Shown piece by piece: positions 1 to 10,862 of a stretch of DNA of 64,000 nt; within the stretch, counting starts at the first letter, position 1; every line of letters begins with the position of its first letter. Position numbers and translations under genes: made by a program. Source of the DNA: Hyphomicrobiales bacterium (lineage in GTDB: Bacteria > Pseudomonadota > Alphaproteobacteria > Rhizobiales > Rhizobiaceae); contig UCAG01000003.1 in the NCBI GenBank assembly GCA_900470285.1, positions 248,001 through 312,000 of the forward strand, read 5' to 3'. The notes under the pieces are model-generated. The model had not been told where the DNA came from, did not search any database, and saw only the letters and a program-made list of their open reading frames with translations.

Positions 1-33
1 GATACGCCATTGGGTAGAGTGTTCAGACAAATA

Positions 34-64
34 AAAAAGCGCCGGATCACTCCGGCGCTTTTTC
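34..64. terminator. Bidirectional intrinsic terminator downstream of pheA
   Basis: An 8-bp perfect GC-rich stem (GCGCCGGA / TCCGGCGC, loop TCAC) is flanked by A6 on one side and T5 on the other, so it can terminate transcription on either strand. It would end the kdsB-pheA transcript on the minus strand. Confidence 0.85.
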
Positions 65-82
65 AAACTGTTAAAATTTGGC

Positions 83-194
83 TTACTCAGCTGCTAGCAA
101 TTGCTTACTTTTATTCCTTTGCAAGCAAACGCTTGCGGTTATTCATTTGCAAGCAAACGCTTGCGATTATTCTGCTGCTAGCAGTTGCTTGCGG
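83..194 (-). repeat. Four tandem 28-bp units copying the 3' end of pheA
   Basis: Four contiguous units of exactly 28 bp lie at 167-194, 139-166, 111-138 and 83-110. The first is the last 28 bp of pheA including its TAA stop. On the minus strand every unit ends in TAA and can encode the same tail, (R/S)K(Q/R)LLA(A/N/K)E-stop. Because 28 is not a multiple of 3, each unit is in a different frame from the one before. The two middle units also contain a GCAAGC/GCTTGC inverted repeat. Confidence 0.9.
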
Positions 195-1033
195 TTTTCA
201 CTGCCCGGATAAACACCGACAATACGCACTTCTTTGGTGAAGAAGGCCAGCTCTTCCAATGCCAGCTGCACGGAACGATCATCCGGATGACCTTCAATAT
301 CCGCATAGAACTGTGTGGCCATGAAAGTCCCGCCGATCTGATAGCTTTCCAGCTTGGTCATGTTGATGCCATTGGTCGCAAAACCGCCCATCGCCTTATA
401 AAGCGCCGCCGGAACGTTGCGCACGCGGAATACAAAAGTCGTCACCATCAGCTCATCCGGTGACTTGCGCGGTGCCCATTGTTCCTGTTTGGACAGCACA
501 ACAAAGCGCGTAATATTGTTTTCCGCGTCTTCGACATTGTTCTGCAAAATCTCAAGACCATAGAGCTCAGCAGCCAGCAATGGTGCCAGAGCTGCCTTAC
601 TCTTATCGCCCAGATCAGCCACCTGACGGGCAGCGCCTGCGGTATCACCGGCAATCACCGGTTTCCAGCCATTGCCGCGAATGATTTTGCGGCATTGCCC
701 CAGCGCATGAATATGGCTGTGAACGCTCTTAATGTCTTCCTTTTTGGTACCAGGAAGCACCATCAGCTGAAAATGGATCGGCAGGAAATATTCGCCGATA
801 ATATGCAGACGTGATTCCGGTAAAAGATGATGAATATCCGCGACACGACCGGCCAGCGTATTTTCAATCGGAATCATCGCCAGATCGGCTTCGCCATTTT
901 CAACGGCATTAAATGCATCTTCAAAAGTCGCACATGGCAGCGGCTCCATCATCGGAAACATATTGCGGCAGGCCGTATCGGAATTTGCTCCCGGTTCACC
1001 CTGAAACGATATTTTATTGGTCTTCGCTGCCAT
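167..1033 (-). CDS. pheA: Prephenate dehydratase
   Basis: Converts prephenate to phenylpyruvate in phenylalanine synthesis; cytoplasmic. It is a 288-aa monofunctional enzyme with a PDT domain at about residues 6-185 and a C-terminal ACT regulatory domain at about 198-275. The catalytic Thr-Arg-Phe motif is at 175-177 (ENNITRF). The usual ESRP phenylalanine-binding motif of the ACT domain reads ES-Y-Q here (229-232); I believe related alphaproteobacterial enzymes share this, but did not check. It lies 49 bp downstream of kdsB on the same strand, so the two are probably co-transcribed. The C-terminal 28 bp including the stop is repeated three times downstream. Confidence 0.95.
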   Translation of the reverse strand: MAAKTNKISFQGEPGANSDTACRNMFPMMEPLPCATFEDAFNAVENGEADLAMIPIENTLAGRVADIHHLLPESRLHIIGEYFLPIHFQLMVLPGTKKEDIKSVHSHIHALGQCRKIIRGNGWKPVIAGDTAGAARQVADLGDKSKAALAPLLAAELYGLEILQNNVEDAENNITRFVVLSKQEQWAPRKSPDELMVTTFVFRVRNVPAALYKAMGGFATNGINMTKLESYQIGGTFMATQFYADIEGHPDDRSVQLALEELAFFTKEVRIVGVYPGSENRKQLLAAE

Positions 1034-1082
1034 TTTGGTGCCTTTGACTATTTATAAAATGCTTTTCTGTTTTCCCTGAATT

Positions 1083-1826
1083 TCAGCGAGACAGAAACTG
1101 ACGCGCCTTTTCCAGATCCTCCGGTGTATCCACACCGAGCGGGAAGGATTGAACCACTTCCACATCGATTCGCATACCCGCTTCCAGAGCCCGCAGCTGT
1201 TCCAGTTTTTCGCGCAATTCCAGAACCGAAGGCCCGAGCGCGACAAATTTTTCCAGTGCCGCACGACGATAGGCGTAAAGACCGATATGATGGTAAAGCG
1301 GACCATCACCATAAGGTGCTGTGGCGCGGGTAAAATAAAGTGCGCGCAGTTTATTGGCACCGGCCAGAGGCGAGCCGACAATTTTCACCACATTCGGATT
1401 GGTCTTTTCTTGGATATCGCTGATCTCAACACCAAGAGTGGCGATATCCGCAGGCCCGTCAATCAGCGGCTGCAAAGCGGTTTTAATCAGTGCCGGATCG
1501 ATCACTGGCAGGTCACCCTGCACATTGATAACCGCATCAAATTCTTTATTCGGATCAATAAGTTGCAAAGCCTCGTAAATTCTGTCCGATCCGGATTCAT
1601 GATCGCTGCGTGTCATCACCGCCTCAAGACCATGCGCCTCGACAGCCGCTTTAATCTCAGCACTATCCGTTGCAACAACCACGCGTCCCAGACCGGATGC
1701 AGCTGCGCGCTCGGCCACATGCACGATCATCGGCTTTCCGGCAATGTCAGCCAACGGCTTACCCGGAAGACGGGTTGAAGCCATGCGGGCGGGTATCAGG
1801 ATCAGTGATTTAAACGGCTTAGACAT
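1083..1826 (-). CDS. kdsB: 3-deoxy-manno-octulosonate cytidylyltransferase (CMP-KDO synthetase)
   Basis: Activates KDO with CTP to give CMP-KDO for the inner core of lipopolysaccharide; cytoplasmic. The 247-aa length is usual for the family. The N-terminal nucleotide-binding signature [15 protein letters not shown] is at about residues 11-25, and the QGDLPVIDP motif is in the middle. The start is the first ATG, with divergent DNA towards the cytochrome c gene. It is the first gene of a likely kdsB-pheA transcript. A short GGAGGG/CCCTCC hairpin sits in the upstream region around 1929-1943. Confidence 0.95.
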   Translation of the reverse strand: MSKPFKSLILIPARMASTRLPGKPLADIAGKPMIVHVAERAAASGLGRVVVATDSAEIKAAVEAHGLEAVMTRSDHESGSDRIYEALQLIDPNKEFDAVINVQGDLPVIDPALIKTALQPLIDGPADIATLGVEISDIQEKTNPNVVKIVGSPLAGANKLRALYFTRATAPYGDGPLYHHIGLYAYRRAALEKFVALGPSVLELREKLEQLRALEAGMRIDVEVVQSFPLGVDTPEDLEKARQFLSR

Positions 1827-2007
1827 CGCTATTCATCCGAAAGTGTCAAAAAGTCACGGGTACTGCAGTTCTTATAGGTGTTGCCAGCGCCAAGTAAAAG
1901 ACCTAGTTTCCGGCGAAAGTCAGCAATGGAGGGCAACCCTCCCCTAAGACGTATCAATAATTACCGCCAAGCTAAAGGCGTTGGGGAAGAGGAGCGCTAG
2001 CGGCCAC

Positions 2008-2688
2008 ATGGAATCGTCTCAGTCCAACAAGTTTATCATGGCCTTTCTGGCCACAGTTTTTGTTGTAATGACTATTGGTATTTCATCCGATGCGATTTTC
2101 TCGACCTCGCATCCTGAAAAAGCCGGTTATGAAATTGCAGCTGCAGAAGGTGGCGCACCGGCAGCCGGTGGCAAGGAAGCAGCCGTTGCTGTTCCGATTG
2201 CAACTTTGCTGGCATCAGCTGATCCTGCACGCGGTGCAACAGTGTTCAAACGCTGTGCAGCCTGTCATACGAGTGAAAAAGGCGGCGCCAACAAAGTCGG
2301 TCCTCATCTCTGGGATGTTGTAAACCGTCCGATGGCGACCGTTGAAGGTTTCAGCTATTCCGCAGCCATGAAAGAATTTTCACAGGGCGGCAAAGAAGTC
2401 TGGGATTATGAGCATCTCAATAAGTTCCTGACCTCGCCAAAAGGCTATATTAAAGGCACAGCTATGGGCTTTGCCGGCGACAAAAAAGATAATGAACGCG
2501 CTGATCTGATTGCTTATCTGCGCTCGCTGTCTGATAATCCTGCGCCGCTGCCTGCACCGGAAGCTGCCGCTCCCGCTGAAGCACCAAAACCAGCAGAAGA
2601 AAAGCCTGCTGAAGCTCCGGCTGCACCGGCAACAGAAACTCCGGCACCTGCCGCACCGGAAGCACCGGCAACGCAGCCCGCCAACTGA
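2008..2688 (+). CDS. Membrane-anchored class I cytochrome c (CycM-like)
   Basis: Probable electron carrier between the bc1 complex and terminal oxidase, tethered to the periplasmic face of the inner membrane. Residues 9-30 form an uncleaved signal-anchor. The single haem site CAACH is at 83-87 and the distal ligand is probably Met153 in GTAMGF. A Pro/Ala/Glu-rich tail fills 178-226 and is presumably disordered. I chose the ATG at 2008; an in-frame TTG at 1981 would only add residues with no membrane or haem role. Related to the CycM/cytochrome c552 family of Rhizobiales; the gene symbol is left out because the tail and exact orthology were not checked. Confidence 0.88.
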   Translation: MESSQSNKFIMAFLATVFVVMTIGISSDAIFSTSHPEKAGYEIAAAEGGAPAAGGKEAAVAVPIATLLASADPARGATVFKRCAACHTSEKGGANKVGPHLWDVVNRPMATVEGFSYSAAMKEFSQGGKEVWDYEHLNKFLTSPKGYIKGTAMGFAGDKKDNERADLIAYLRSLSDNPAPLPAPEAAAPAEAPKPAEEKPAEAPAAPATETPAPAAPEAPATQPAN

Positions 2689-2712
2689 TCTTAAGATCAA
2701 TTGAATATTATC

Positions 2713-2740
2713 AAGCCGGGCTTAATGCCCGGCTTTTATT
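2713..2740 (+). terminator. Terminator of the cytochrome c gene
   Basis: A 9-bp stem AAGCCGGGC / GCCCGGCTT with a five-base loop is followed by a T-rich run. It lies between the cytochrome c stop and the PhnA-like start. Confidence 0.8.
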
Positions 2741-2757
2741 TTGAAGGAAAATGTCTC

Positions 2758-2982
2758 ATGTCTGATGAAGTAATTGTACGCGACAGCAACGGCACCCAGT
2801 TGCAGGACGGTGACTCTGTCACCCTCATCAAAGACCTCAAAGTCAAAGGCACATCTGAAACTATCAAGCGTGGCACCTTGGTGAAAAATGTCCGCCTCAA
2901 CGGTCGTGACGGTGAAGTTGAATGCAACACCAAACAGGTCAAAGGCCTGGTTCTGAAAACCGAATTCGTCAAAAAAGCCTGA
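2758..2982 (+). CDS. PhnA-like (YjdM C-terminal domain) small protein
   Basis: A 74-aa protein that matches only the C-terminal beta-barrel domain of the PhnA/YjdM family (pattern VRDSNGTQLQDGDSVTLIKDLKVKG split across the N-terminal half). Full PhnA proteins carry an N-terminal zinc ribbon with cysteine pairs; this one has a single Cys and no ribbon. Despite the family name there is no good evidence that it acts in phosphonate use, and its function is unknown. The ATG at 2758 is preceded by GAAGGA and is preferred over a TTG at 2701 that lies inside the upstream terminator. Translation is well separated from neighbours, so it may be monocistronic. Confidence 0.85.
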   Translation: MSDEVIVRDSNGTQLQDGDSVTLIKDLKVKGTSETIKRGTLVKNVRLNGRDGEVECNTKQVKGLVLKTEFVKKA

Positions 2983-3107
2983 TTATTACAAAGATTTAAT
3001 CCGCCACTTCCGATTTTTGCTCTGCTTCTGCCCGCTTTCCCTTTTAATTCATACAGGGATCATTAAAGTGGAAGCTTATTCTTGTGAGCAAACTATCGGG
3101 TGGCGGA

Positions 3108-4940
3108 ATGAAAACAGCATTGCGGATTATGCTTCTTGCAGGTTTGGGGCTGTATAGCAGCCTCGCTTCCGCTCAGGATTTGCCATGGCGCCATGCCAAC
3201 AGCCTGACAGGTGAGCCTAAATATGCCGCAGGCTTTAAACATTACGATTACGTCAATCCTGATGCTCCCAAAGGCGGCACACTTAATCAGGTTACTGTCG
3301 GCACTTTTGACAACCTGAATCCTTATGTGGTTCAGGGTGTTGCGGCGGCCGGTCTCGCTAATTTCGGCGGCGGTATGCTCTATGACACTCTGATGGATCA
3401 GTCGATGGATCAGAGCTCGACCACCTACGGCATGATTGCCGAAGCGATGCAATATCCGGATGATTTTTCCTGGGTCAAATTCCGCATCAATCCGAAAGCC
3501 GCATGGCATGACAAGACCCCGATTACTGTGGAAGATGTGATCTGGTCTTTTGAAACGCTGAAAAAACAATCCCCGCTCTATAACCGCTATTATGCGGACG
3601 TCGTAAAGGCAGAAAAAACCGGCGACACTGAAGTCACCTTCATCTTTGACAAGAGCGGTAACCGTGAATTACCCAATATTATGGGCGATCTTGTCGTGCT
3701 GCCAAAACATTGGTGGGAAGGCAAAGATAAAAACGGCAAGCAACGTGATATCAGCCGTCCGACACTTGAAATTCCGCTTGGCTCCGCCGCGTATAAAATC
3801 GGCGCAGTTAATCCGGGCAAGTCAATCACATGGCAGCGCGTGGATGACTATTGGGGCAAAGACCAGCCAACACAGGTCGGCCGCAATAATTTTGATCAGG
3901 TGAAATACGAATATTTCCTGAATAATGATGCCACGTGGGAAGCCTTTAAAAAGGGCGGCACCTATGACTTCCGCGTTGAAAACATCGCCCAGCGCTGGCA
4001 TGAGCAGTATAATTTTCCGGCCTTTGAGCGTGGTGATGTCATCAAAGCCAGCTTCCCGATGCATGCAGCAGGGCGTATGCAAGGTACATTCCTGAATACC
4101 CGCAAAGCCAAATTTCAGGATGTACGGGTTCGCGAAGCACTGAACTGGGTATTTGATTTTGAAAGCATGAACCGCATGCTGTTCTTCAACCAGTATCAGC
4201 GGATTGAAAGCTATTTTGCCGGTATTGATCTGGCCTCTTCCGGCCTGCCATCAGAGGCCGAACTGAAAATTCTTGAAACTGTGCGCGGTGAAATTCCGGA
4301 GGCCGTTTTCACCAAACCGTATAAGCTGCCGGTCTTTGACACTCCGCAGGCTACGCGTACCAATATACGCCATGCCCTTGATCTGCTTGCGCAAGCCGGA
4401 TGGACGATGAAAGACGGGAAACTCACCAATGACAAAGGTGAAGTTTTTACCATTGAGTTCCTGACCAACAATCCGAGTGACGAACGTGTCGTCAGCCCGT
4501 TCATCAACAATCTGCGCCGTATTGGTATCAATGCATCCTTAAGAGTGGTTGATGACGCGCAATATCAGGCACGAGTTAATGACTTCGATTATGATGCCAT
4601 CAGCTCGATTGTCGCGCAAAGTCAGTCCCCTGGCAATGAACAACGGGAAATGTGGAGTACAAAGTCTGCCGATCTGAAAGGCAGCAAAAACTATGCCGGC
4701 ATCAAAAATCCAGCCATCGACAAGCTGATCGACCGCGTTGTCTATGCCAAGGACCACGATGAGTTGGTGGCGGCCACCCGTGCTCTCGACCGTGTGCTCC
4801 TATGGAATTATTACACCGTGCCGCAATGGTATTCCGATAAAATCAATGTCGCTTATTGGAATAAATTTGGCCTTCCCGATAAGCAACCGGATTATGCAGG
4901 GATTGATCCTTTCTCCTGGTGGATAAAACCAAAGCCATAA
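3108..4940 (+). CDS. yejA: Peptide ABC transporter substrate-binding protein, YejA-like (first copy)
   Basis: Periplasmic binding protein of a YejABEF-type importer for peptides or peptide-nucleotides such as microcin C. About 610 aa with an SBP_bac_5 (DppA/OppA) fold. The N-terminus MKTALRIMLLAGLGLYSSL is a Sec signal peptide ending at ASAQD. I prefer the ATG at 3108, preceded by a GGTGGCGGA stretch, over the GTG at 3084 which would add eight residues before the signal. It is followed by a second binding protein of the same family and then yejBEF, all on one strand. The motif YPAGFxHxDYVNPxAPKGG shared by both copies is typical of YejA. Confidence 0.9.
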   Translation: MKTALRIMLLAGLGLYSSLASAQDLPWRHANSLTGEPKYAAGFKHYDYVNPDAPKGGTLNQVTVGTFDNLNPYVVQGVAAAGLANFGGGMLYDTLMDQSMDQSSTTYGMIAEAMQYPDDFSWVKFRINPKAAWHDKTPITVEDVIWSFETLKKQSPLYNRYYADVVKAEKTGDTEVTFIFDKSGNRELPNIMGDLVVLPKHWWEGKDKNGKQRDISRPTLEIPLGSAAYKIGAVNPGKSITWQRVDDYWGKDQPTQVGRNNFDQVKYEYFLNNDATWEAFKKGGTYDFRVENIAQRWHEQYNFPAFERGDVIKASFPMHAAGRMQGTFLNTRKAKFQDVRVREALNWVFDFESMNRMLFFNQYQRIESYFAGIDLASSGLPSEAELKILETVRGEIPEAVFTKPYKLPVFDTPQATRTNIRHALDLLAQAGWTMKDGKLTNDKGEVFTIEFLTNNPSDERVVSPFINNLRRIGINASLRVVDDAQYQARVNDFDYDAISSIVAQSQSPGNEQREMWSTKSADLKGSKNYAGIKNPAIDKLIDRVVYAKDHDELVAATRALDRVLLWNYYTVPQWYSDKINVAYWNKFGLPDKQPDYAGIDPFSWWIKPKP

Positions 4941-5032
4941 AATGGCTCACTCTGGTTTGGTCTTGTATTTTGACTCGCATTTTTTGAGCTTGATACCCAA
5001 CCGGATCTTAACCACAAGGCAGGAGGCGTATT

Positions 5033-6931
5033 ATGGCAGAAGGCACGATAAACAGGCGTAAACTGATGATACTCGGCGGAGCAGCAGCATTCAGCGCTGC
5101 TCTGCCCTTACGTGCCAAAGCGCAAGACGGTGCGAAGACTGCGGTTCACGGACTAGCCGTATTTGACGATCTGAAATATCCGGCCGGTTTCAACCATTTT
5201 GATTATATCAACCCGCAGGCACCGAAAGGTGGCATATTCCGGCTCGCGGTTAATCAATGGACGCTCAATCAGACACACAATACCTACAACACGCTCAACA
5301 CTTTTTCAGCGCTCGGCGATGCTCCCCCACGAATGGAATTCTGTTTTGATAGTCTGATGACCCGCGCTCTGGATGAGCCTGATGCGGTATATGGCTTATT
5401 GGCTGAAAATGTTACCGTCAGCGACGATGGCAAGAGCTATCGCTTCAAGCTGCGGGAACAAGCCCGTTTTCATGACAATACGCCGGTGACTGCCCATGAT
5501 GCAGCTTTCAGCTATGACTTACTCAAAGAAAAAGGGCACCCTGCTTTACGTTTGCTGCTCGCTAAAATGGAGAGTGTGGTTGCGGAAGATGATTATCATC
5601 TGCGTCTTACACTGAAAGGTGAAAGTACCGAACAAAACCGCCGTCTCATTATCAGCATGGTATTGCTGCCAGTGCTCTCCAAAGCCTATTATACCGAGCA
5701 CAATTTTGACGGAAACAGCCTGAATATCCCGCTTAGTTCCGGTGCCTATAAAGTCGGCACGCTCTCAGCCGGACAATTTATCGAATATCAGCGCCGTGAA
5801 GATTACTGGGCCAAAGATCTCAATGTAAATGTCGGGCGTAATAATTTTGATCGTATTCGCATTGAGTTTTTCCGCGACAGTCAGCCAGCCTTTGAGGCAT
5901 TTAAAAAAGGTATTCTGGACTGGCGCACTGAAAGCGTTTCAAAATCATGGGCTAATGACTATAATTTCAGTGCTGTAAAAACAGGCAAAGTCATTAAAAA
6001 AATCTTTCCTGCCGAGCAGTTTCCAACAATGCAGGGCTGGGCGCTCAACCAGCGCCGCGAACGTTTTCGTGATCGGCAGGTGCGGGAAGCCATCGGCCTG
6101 TGCTTTGATTTTGAGTGGAGCAACCGCAATCTGTTCAGCAATCTGTATCAACGAACGCAATCCAACTTTAGCAATTCACCGTTTGAAGCAAGAGGCAAAG
6201 CATCCCCTAAGGAACAGACTATTATTACCCGTCATGCTTCCTTGATGGATGAGGCCACCCGCACGGCACTGCTTGATGATCCTGTCACTATGCCGGTTAC
6301 CGACGGCAGCGGCCGTAACCGCGAACAATTGCGCCGCGCTTCCCAACTAATGCAAGAGGCCGGTTATCAACGCCAAGGCAAATGGCTCATTGATAAAAAC
6401 AACCAGATTTTCACGCTGGAAATTCTCAACGATTCTGACGGCTTCAACCGTATCTATAATCCGATGGTTAAAAATCTTGAAGCTATTGGTATTCAAGCAA
6501 CTATACGTATGGCAGAGGCAGCCAGTTATCAGAAGCGCATGTTAGATTTTGACTATGACATGATAAGTTTTGCTGCATCTTTATCGCCTATCGCCACACC
6601 TGACAGGGCAACCCTAACCAATATGTACGGATCCGAGAGTGCTAATCTGCCGAGTTCACAAAACTATTCCGGCACCAACAGCTCGCTGATTGATGCCTTG
6701 TTGGATGATGTTGATGCCGCAACGAACCGGGAAGAACTGACCGTGGTCTTAAATGTACTCGACCGGTTGCTCCGCTATCGCCGCGACTGGATACCCGCAT
6801 ATAAATCCGGTGGAAGACCCATTGCCTATTGGGACAGGTTCGGAATGACAGATTCCCCTCCCTATGGTGGTTATCCGGAATTTTACTGGTGGTATGATCA
6901 CGAGAAAGCCGCACAGCTTGGTAAAACATAA
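5033..6931 (+). CDS. yejA: Peptide ABC transporter substrate-binding protein, YejA-like (second copy, Tat-type signal)
   Basis: A 632-aa paralogue of the preceding gene with the same SBP_bac_5 fold and the shared regions near the N-terminus, NVGRNNFD and DWRTE. Its N-terminus has two consecutive arginines (INRRKLMIL) before a hydrophobic run and an AKAQD cleavage site, which suggests Tat export rather than Sec. The RBS AGGAGG is clear just before the ATG. It lies 60 bp before yejB and is likely in the same operon. The two copies are diverged throughout, so this is an old duplication, and they may bind different ligands. Confidence 0.9.
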   Translation: MAEGTINRRKLMILGGAAAFSAALPLRAKAQDGAKTAVHGLAVFDDLKYPAGFNHFDYINPQAPKGGIFRLAVNQWTLNQTHNTYNTLNTFSALGDAPPRMEFCFDSLMTRALDEPDAVYGLLAENVTVSDDGKSYRFKLREQARFHDNTPVTAHDAAFSYDLLKEKGHPALRLLLAKMESVVAEDDYHLRLTLKGESTEQNRRLIISMVLLPVLSKAYYTEHNFDGNSLNIPLSSGAYKVGTLSAGQFIEYQRREDYWAKDLNVNVGRNNFDRIRIEFFRDSQPAFEAFKKGILDWRTESVSKSWANDYNFSAVKTGKVIKKIFPAEQFPTMQGWALNQRRERFRDRQVREAIGLCFDFEWSNRNLFSNLYQRTQSNFSNSPFEARGKASPKEQTIITRHASLMDEATRTALLDDPVTMPVTDGSGRNREQLRRASQLMQEAGYQRQGKWLIDKNNQIFTLEILNDSDGFNRIYNPMVKNLEAIGIQATIRMAEAASYQKRMLDFDYDMISFAASLSPIATPDRATLTNMYGSESANLPSSQNYSGTNSSLIDALLDDVDAATNREELTVVLNVLDRLLRYRRDWIPAYKSGGRPIAYWDRFGMTDSPPYGGYPEFYWWYDHEKAAQLGKT

Positions 6932-6991
6932 TTCAGCACTTTGCACTAAACTGTCAAAAGACCATAAAAAACAAACAGGATTATACAACTG

Positions 6992-8086
6992 ATGGGCGCT
7001 TATATTCTCCGACGCCTGCTGCTTATGATTCCGACAATTTTCGGAATCATGGCCATTTCTTTTGCCGTCATTCAGTTTGCCCCCGGCGGCCCTGTCGAGC
7101 GCGTAATTGCGCAATTGCAGGGACAGGGCGGCGATGCCATGGACAGGCTCTCAGGCGGCGGTGCTGATACAGGCAGCATATCAATGGATAGCGGCGGCTC
7201 CTCGAAATATCGCGGCGCTCAGGGGCTTGATCCTGAATTTATCGCCAGTCTTGAAAAGCAGTTCGGTTTTGACAAGCCGCCGCTGGAACGCTTCGGCCTG
7301 ATGCTGTGGAACTATGCCCGTTTCGACTTCGGCCACTCCTACTTCCGCGATATTGAAGTGATTGATCTGATTAAGGAGAAGCTGCCGGTTTCAATTTCAC
7401 TCGGCCTGTGGCTCACCCTGATTTCCTATATGATCTCTATTCCGCTCGGGATTCTCAAAGCCGTGCGCGACGGTTCACGTTTTGATGTCTGGACCAGTGC
7501 GGTCATCATTGTCGGTTATGCAATCCCGAGTTTTCTCTTCGCCATCATGCTGATCGTGCTGTTTGCCGGCGGCTCGTTCTTTGACTGGTTCCCGCTACGC
7601 GGCCTGACTTCGCCGGATTTTGATCAAATGAGCCTGTGGGGCAAGATCACCGATTATGTCTGGCATATGGCACTGCCGGTGCTGGCGCTGGTGCTGTCTG
7701 CTTTTGCAACGACTACCCTGCTCACCAAAAACTCATTCCTCGAAGAGATCCGCAAACAATATGTCACCACGGCACGCGCCAAAGGCCTGACAGAGCGGCA
7801 GGTGTTGTACGGCCATGTGTTCCGCAATGCGATGCTGATCGTGATTGCCGGTTTCCCCGGTGCCTTTATTACCGCCTTCTTCACCGGCTCGCTGCTGATC
7901 GAAACCATCTTCTCGCTCGACGGTCTTGGCCTGCTTGGCTATCAGTCGGTGCTTAACCGCGATTATCCGGTGGTTTTTGCCAATCTGTTTATCTTCTCGC
8001 TTATCGGTCTGCTCGTCGGCCTGCTTTCCGACCTTACTTATACATGGATTGATCCGCGCATTGATTTTGACCGGAGGGATGTGTGA
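6992..8086 (+). CDS. yejB: Peptide ABC transporter permease YejB
   Basis: Inner-membrane permease of the YejABEF importer, 364 aa, BPD_transp_1 family of the DppB/OppB type. The N-terminal membrane segment begins [20 protein letters not shown] glycine- and serine-rich periplasmic segment follows at about 40-75, longer than in DppB but usual in YejB. The EAA loop that contacts the ATPase reads [18 protein letters not shown]. Its stop overlaps the start of yejE (TGATG). Confidence 0.93.
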   Translation: MGAYILRRLLLMIPTIFGIMAISFAVIQFAPGGPVERVIAQLQGQGGDAMDRLSGGGADTGSISMDSGGSSKYRGAQGLDPEFIASLEKQFGFDKPPLERFGLMLWNYARFDFGHSYFRDIEVIDLIKEKLPVSISLGLWLTLISYMISIPLGILKAVRDGSRFDVWTSAVIIVGYAIPSFLFAIMLIVLFAGGSFFDWFPLRGLTSPDFDQMSLWGKITDYVWHMALPVLALVLSAFATTTLLTKNSFLEEIRKQYVTTARAKGLTERQVLYGHVFRNAMLIVIAGFPGAFITAFFTGSLLIETIFSLDGLGLLGYQSVLNRDYPVVFANLFIFSLIGLLVGLLSDLTYTWIDPRIDFDRRDV

Positions 8087-9218
8087 TGAGCGATATCACA
8101 GCAACCACTCCTGTGCGGGTGAAACGTCCGTTTTTGTCACCGCTCAACCAGCGACGCTGGCGTAATTTCAAAGCCAACCGCCGTGGCTGGTGGTCTTTAT
8201 GGCTGTTTATGTTCCTGTTTATCGGCTCGCTCTTTGCTGAATTTATCGCCAATGACAAACCAATTCTGGTTTCCTACAAGGGCGAAATTCTGATGCCGGT
8301 GCTGGTTGATTATCCGGAAGAGAAATTCGGCGGTTTCTATGCCGTTACCGATTACCGTGATCCGGTCATTCAGGATGAAATCAACCAAAACGGCTGGGCG
8401 ATCTGGCCGCCGGTTCGCTATTCCTACCGCACGGTGAACAACGAGATTCCGGAAGCTGCGCCGTCCAAACCTTTCTGGCTGATGTCGAAAGAGCAGCGCT
8501 GCGCCCGCTATGCGGAAGGTGTGAATGATCCGAACTGCACCATCGGCAATATGAACTGGCTCGGCACGGATGATCAGGCGCGCGATGTCTTTGCCCGTGC
8601 GCTCTATGGTTTCCGTATTTCCGTGCTGTTCGGCCTTATCCTCACCGCCTTTTCCGGTGTCATCGGTGTAACTGCCGGTGCAGTACAAGGCTATTTCGGC
8701 GGCTGGGTTGATCTGATTTTCCAGCGCTTCATCGAAATCTGGTCGTCGATACCGGTGCTCTATCTGCTCCTGATCATCGCTGCCATTCTGCCGCCCGGCT
8801 TCTGGGTGCTGCTGTTTATCATGCTGCTGTTCTCATGGGTTGCCTTTGTCGGCGTTGTCCGTGCCGAATTCCTGCGCGCCCGTAACTTTGAATATGTGAA
8901 TGCGGCACGCTCGCTGGGCGTCAATAACCGCACCATCATGTGGCGGCATCTGCTGCCCAACGCGATGGTCGCAACCCTGACCTTCCTGCCATTCATTCTC
9001 AACGGCTCAATCACCACACTGACCTCACTCGACTTCCTCGGTTTTGGTCTGCCGCCAGGCTCGGCGTCGCTTGGTGAAATGCTGGCACAGGGTAAGAATA
9101 ATCTTCAGGCACCTTGGCTTGGTATAACCGGCTTTGTGGTTATCTCGCTGATGCTGTCGCTACTGATCTTTGTCGGTGAAGCAGTGCGTGATGCCTTTGA
9201 TCCGCGAAAGGCTTTTAA

Positions 9219-9222
<4 letters not shown>
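8086..9222 (+). CDS. yejE: Peptide ABC transporter permease YejE
   Basis: Second inner-membrane permease, about 378 aa, DppC-like. A first membrane segment at about 30-50 is followed by a large periplasmic loop carrying the sequence NWLGTDDQARDVFARALYG that marks this permease group. The EAA loop is EFLRARNFEYVNAARSLGV. The ATG at 8086 is chosen because GGAGG lies ten bases upstream; a GTG at 8083 would add one residue. It overlaps yejB upstream and yejF downstream (ATGA), so translation is probably coupled. Confidence 0.93.

Positions 9223-10858
<1,636 letters not shown>

Positions 10859-10862
<4 letters not shown>

Noticed and set aside
83-194. Possible CRISPR array from the 28-bp repeats
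   Set aside because: The units are directly adjacent with no spacers between them and derive from the pheA 3' end.
3108-6931. One of the YejA copies being a pseudogene
   Set aside because: Both frames are complete, with signal peptides and family-length bodies.
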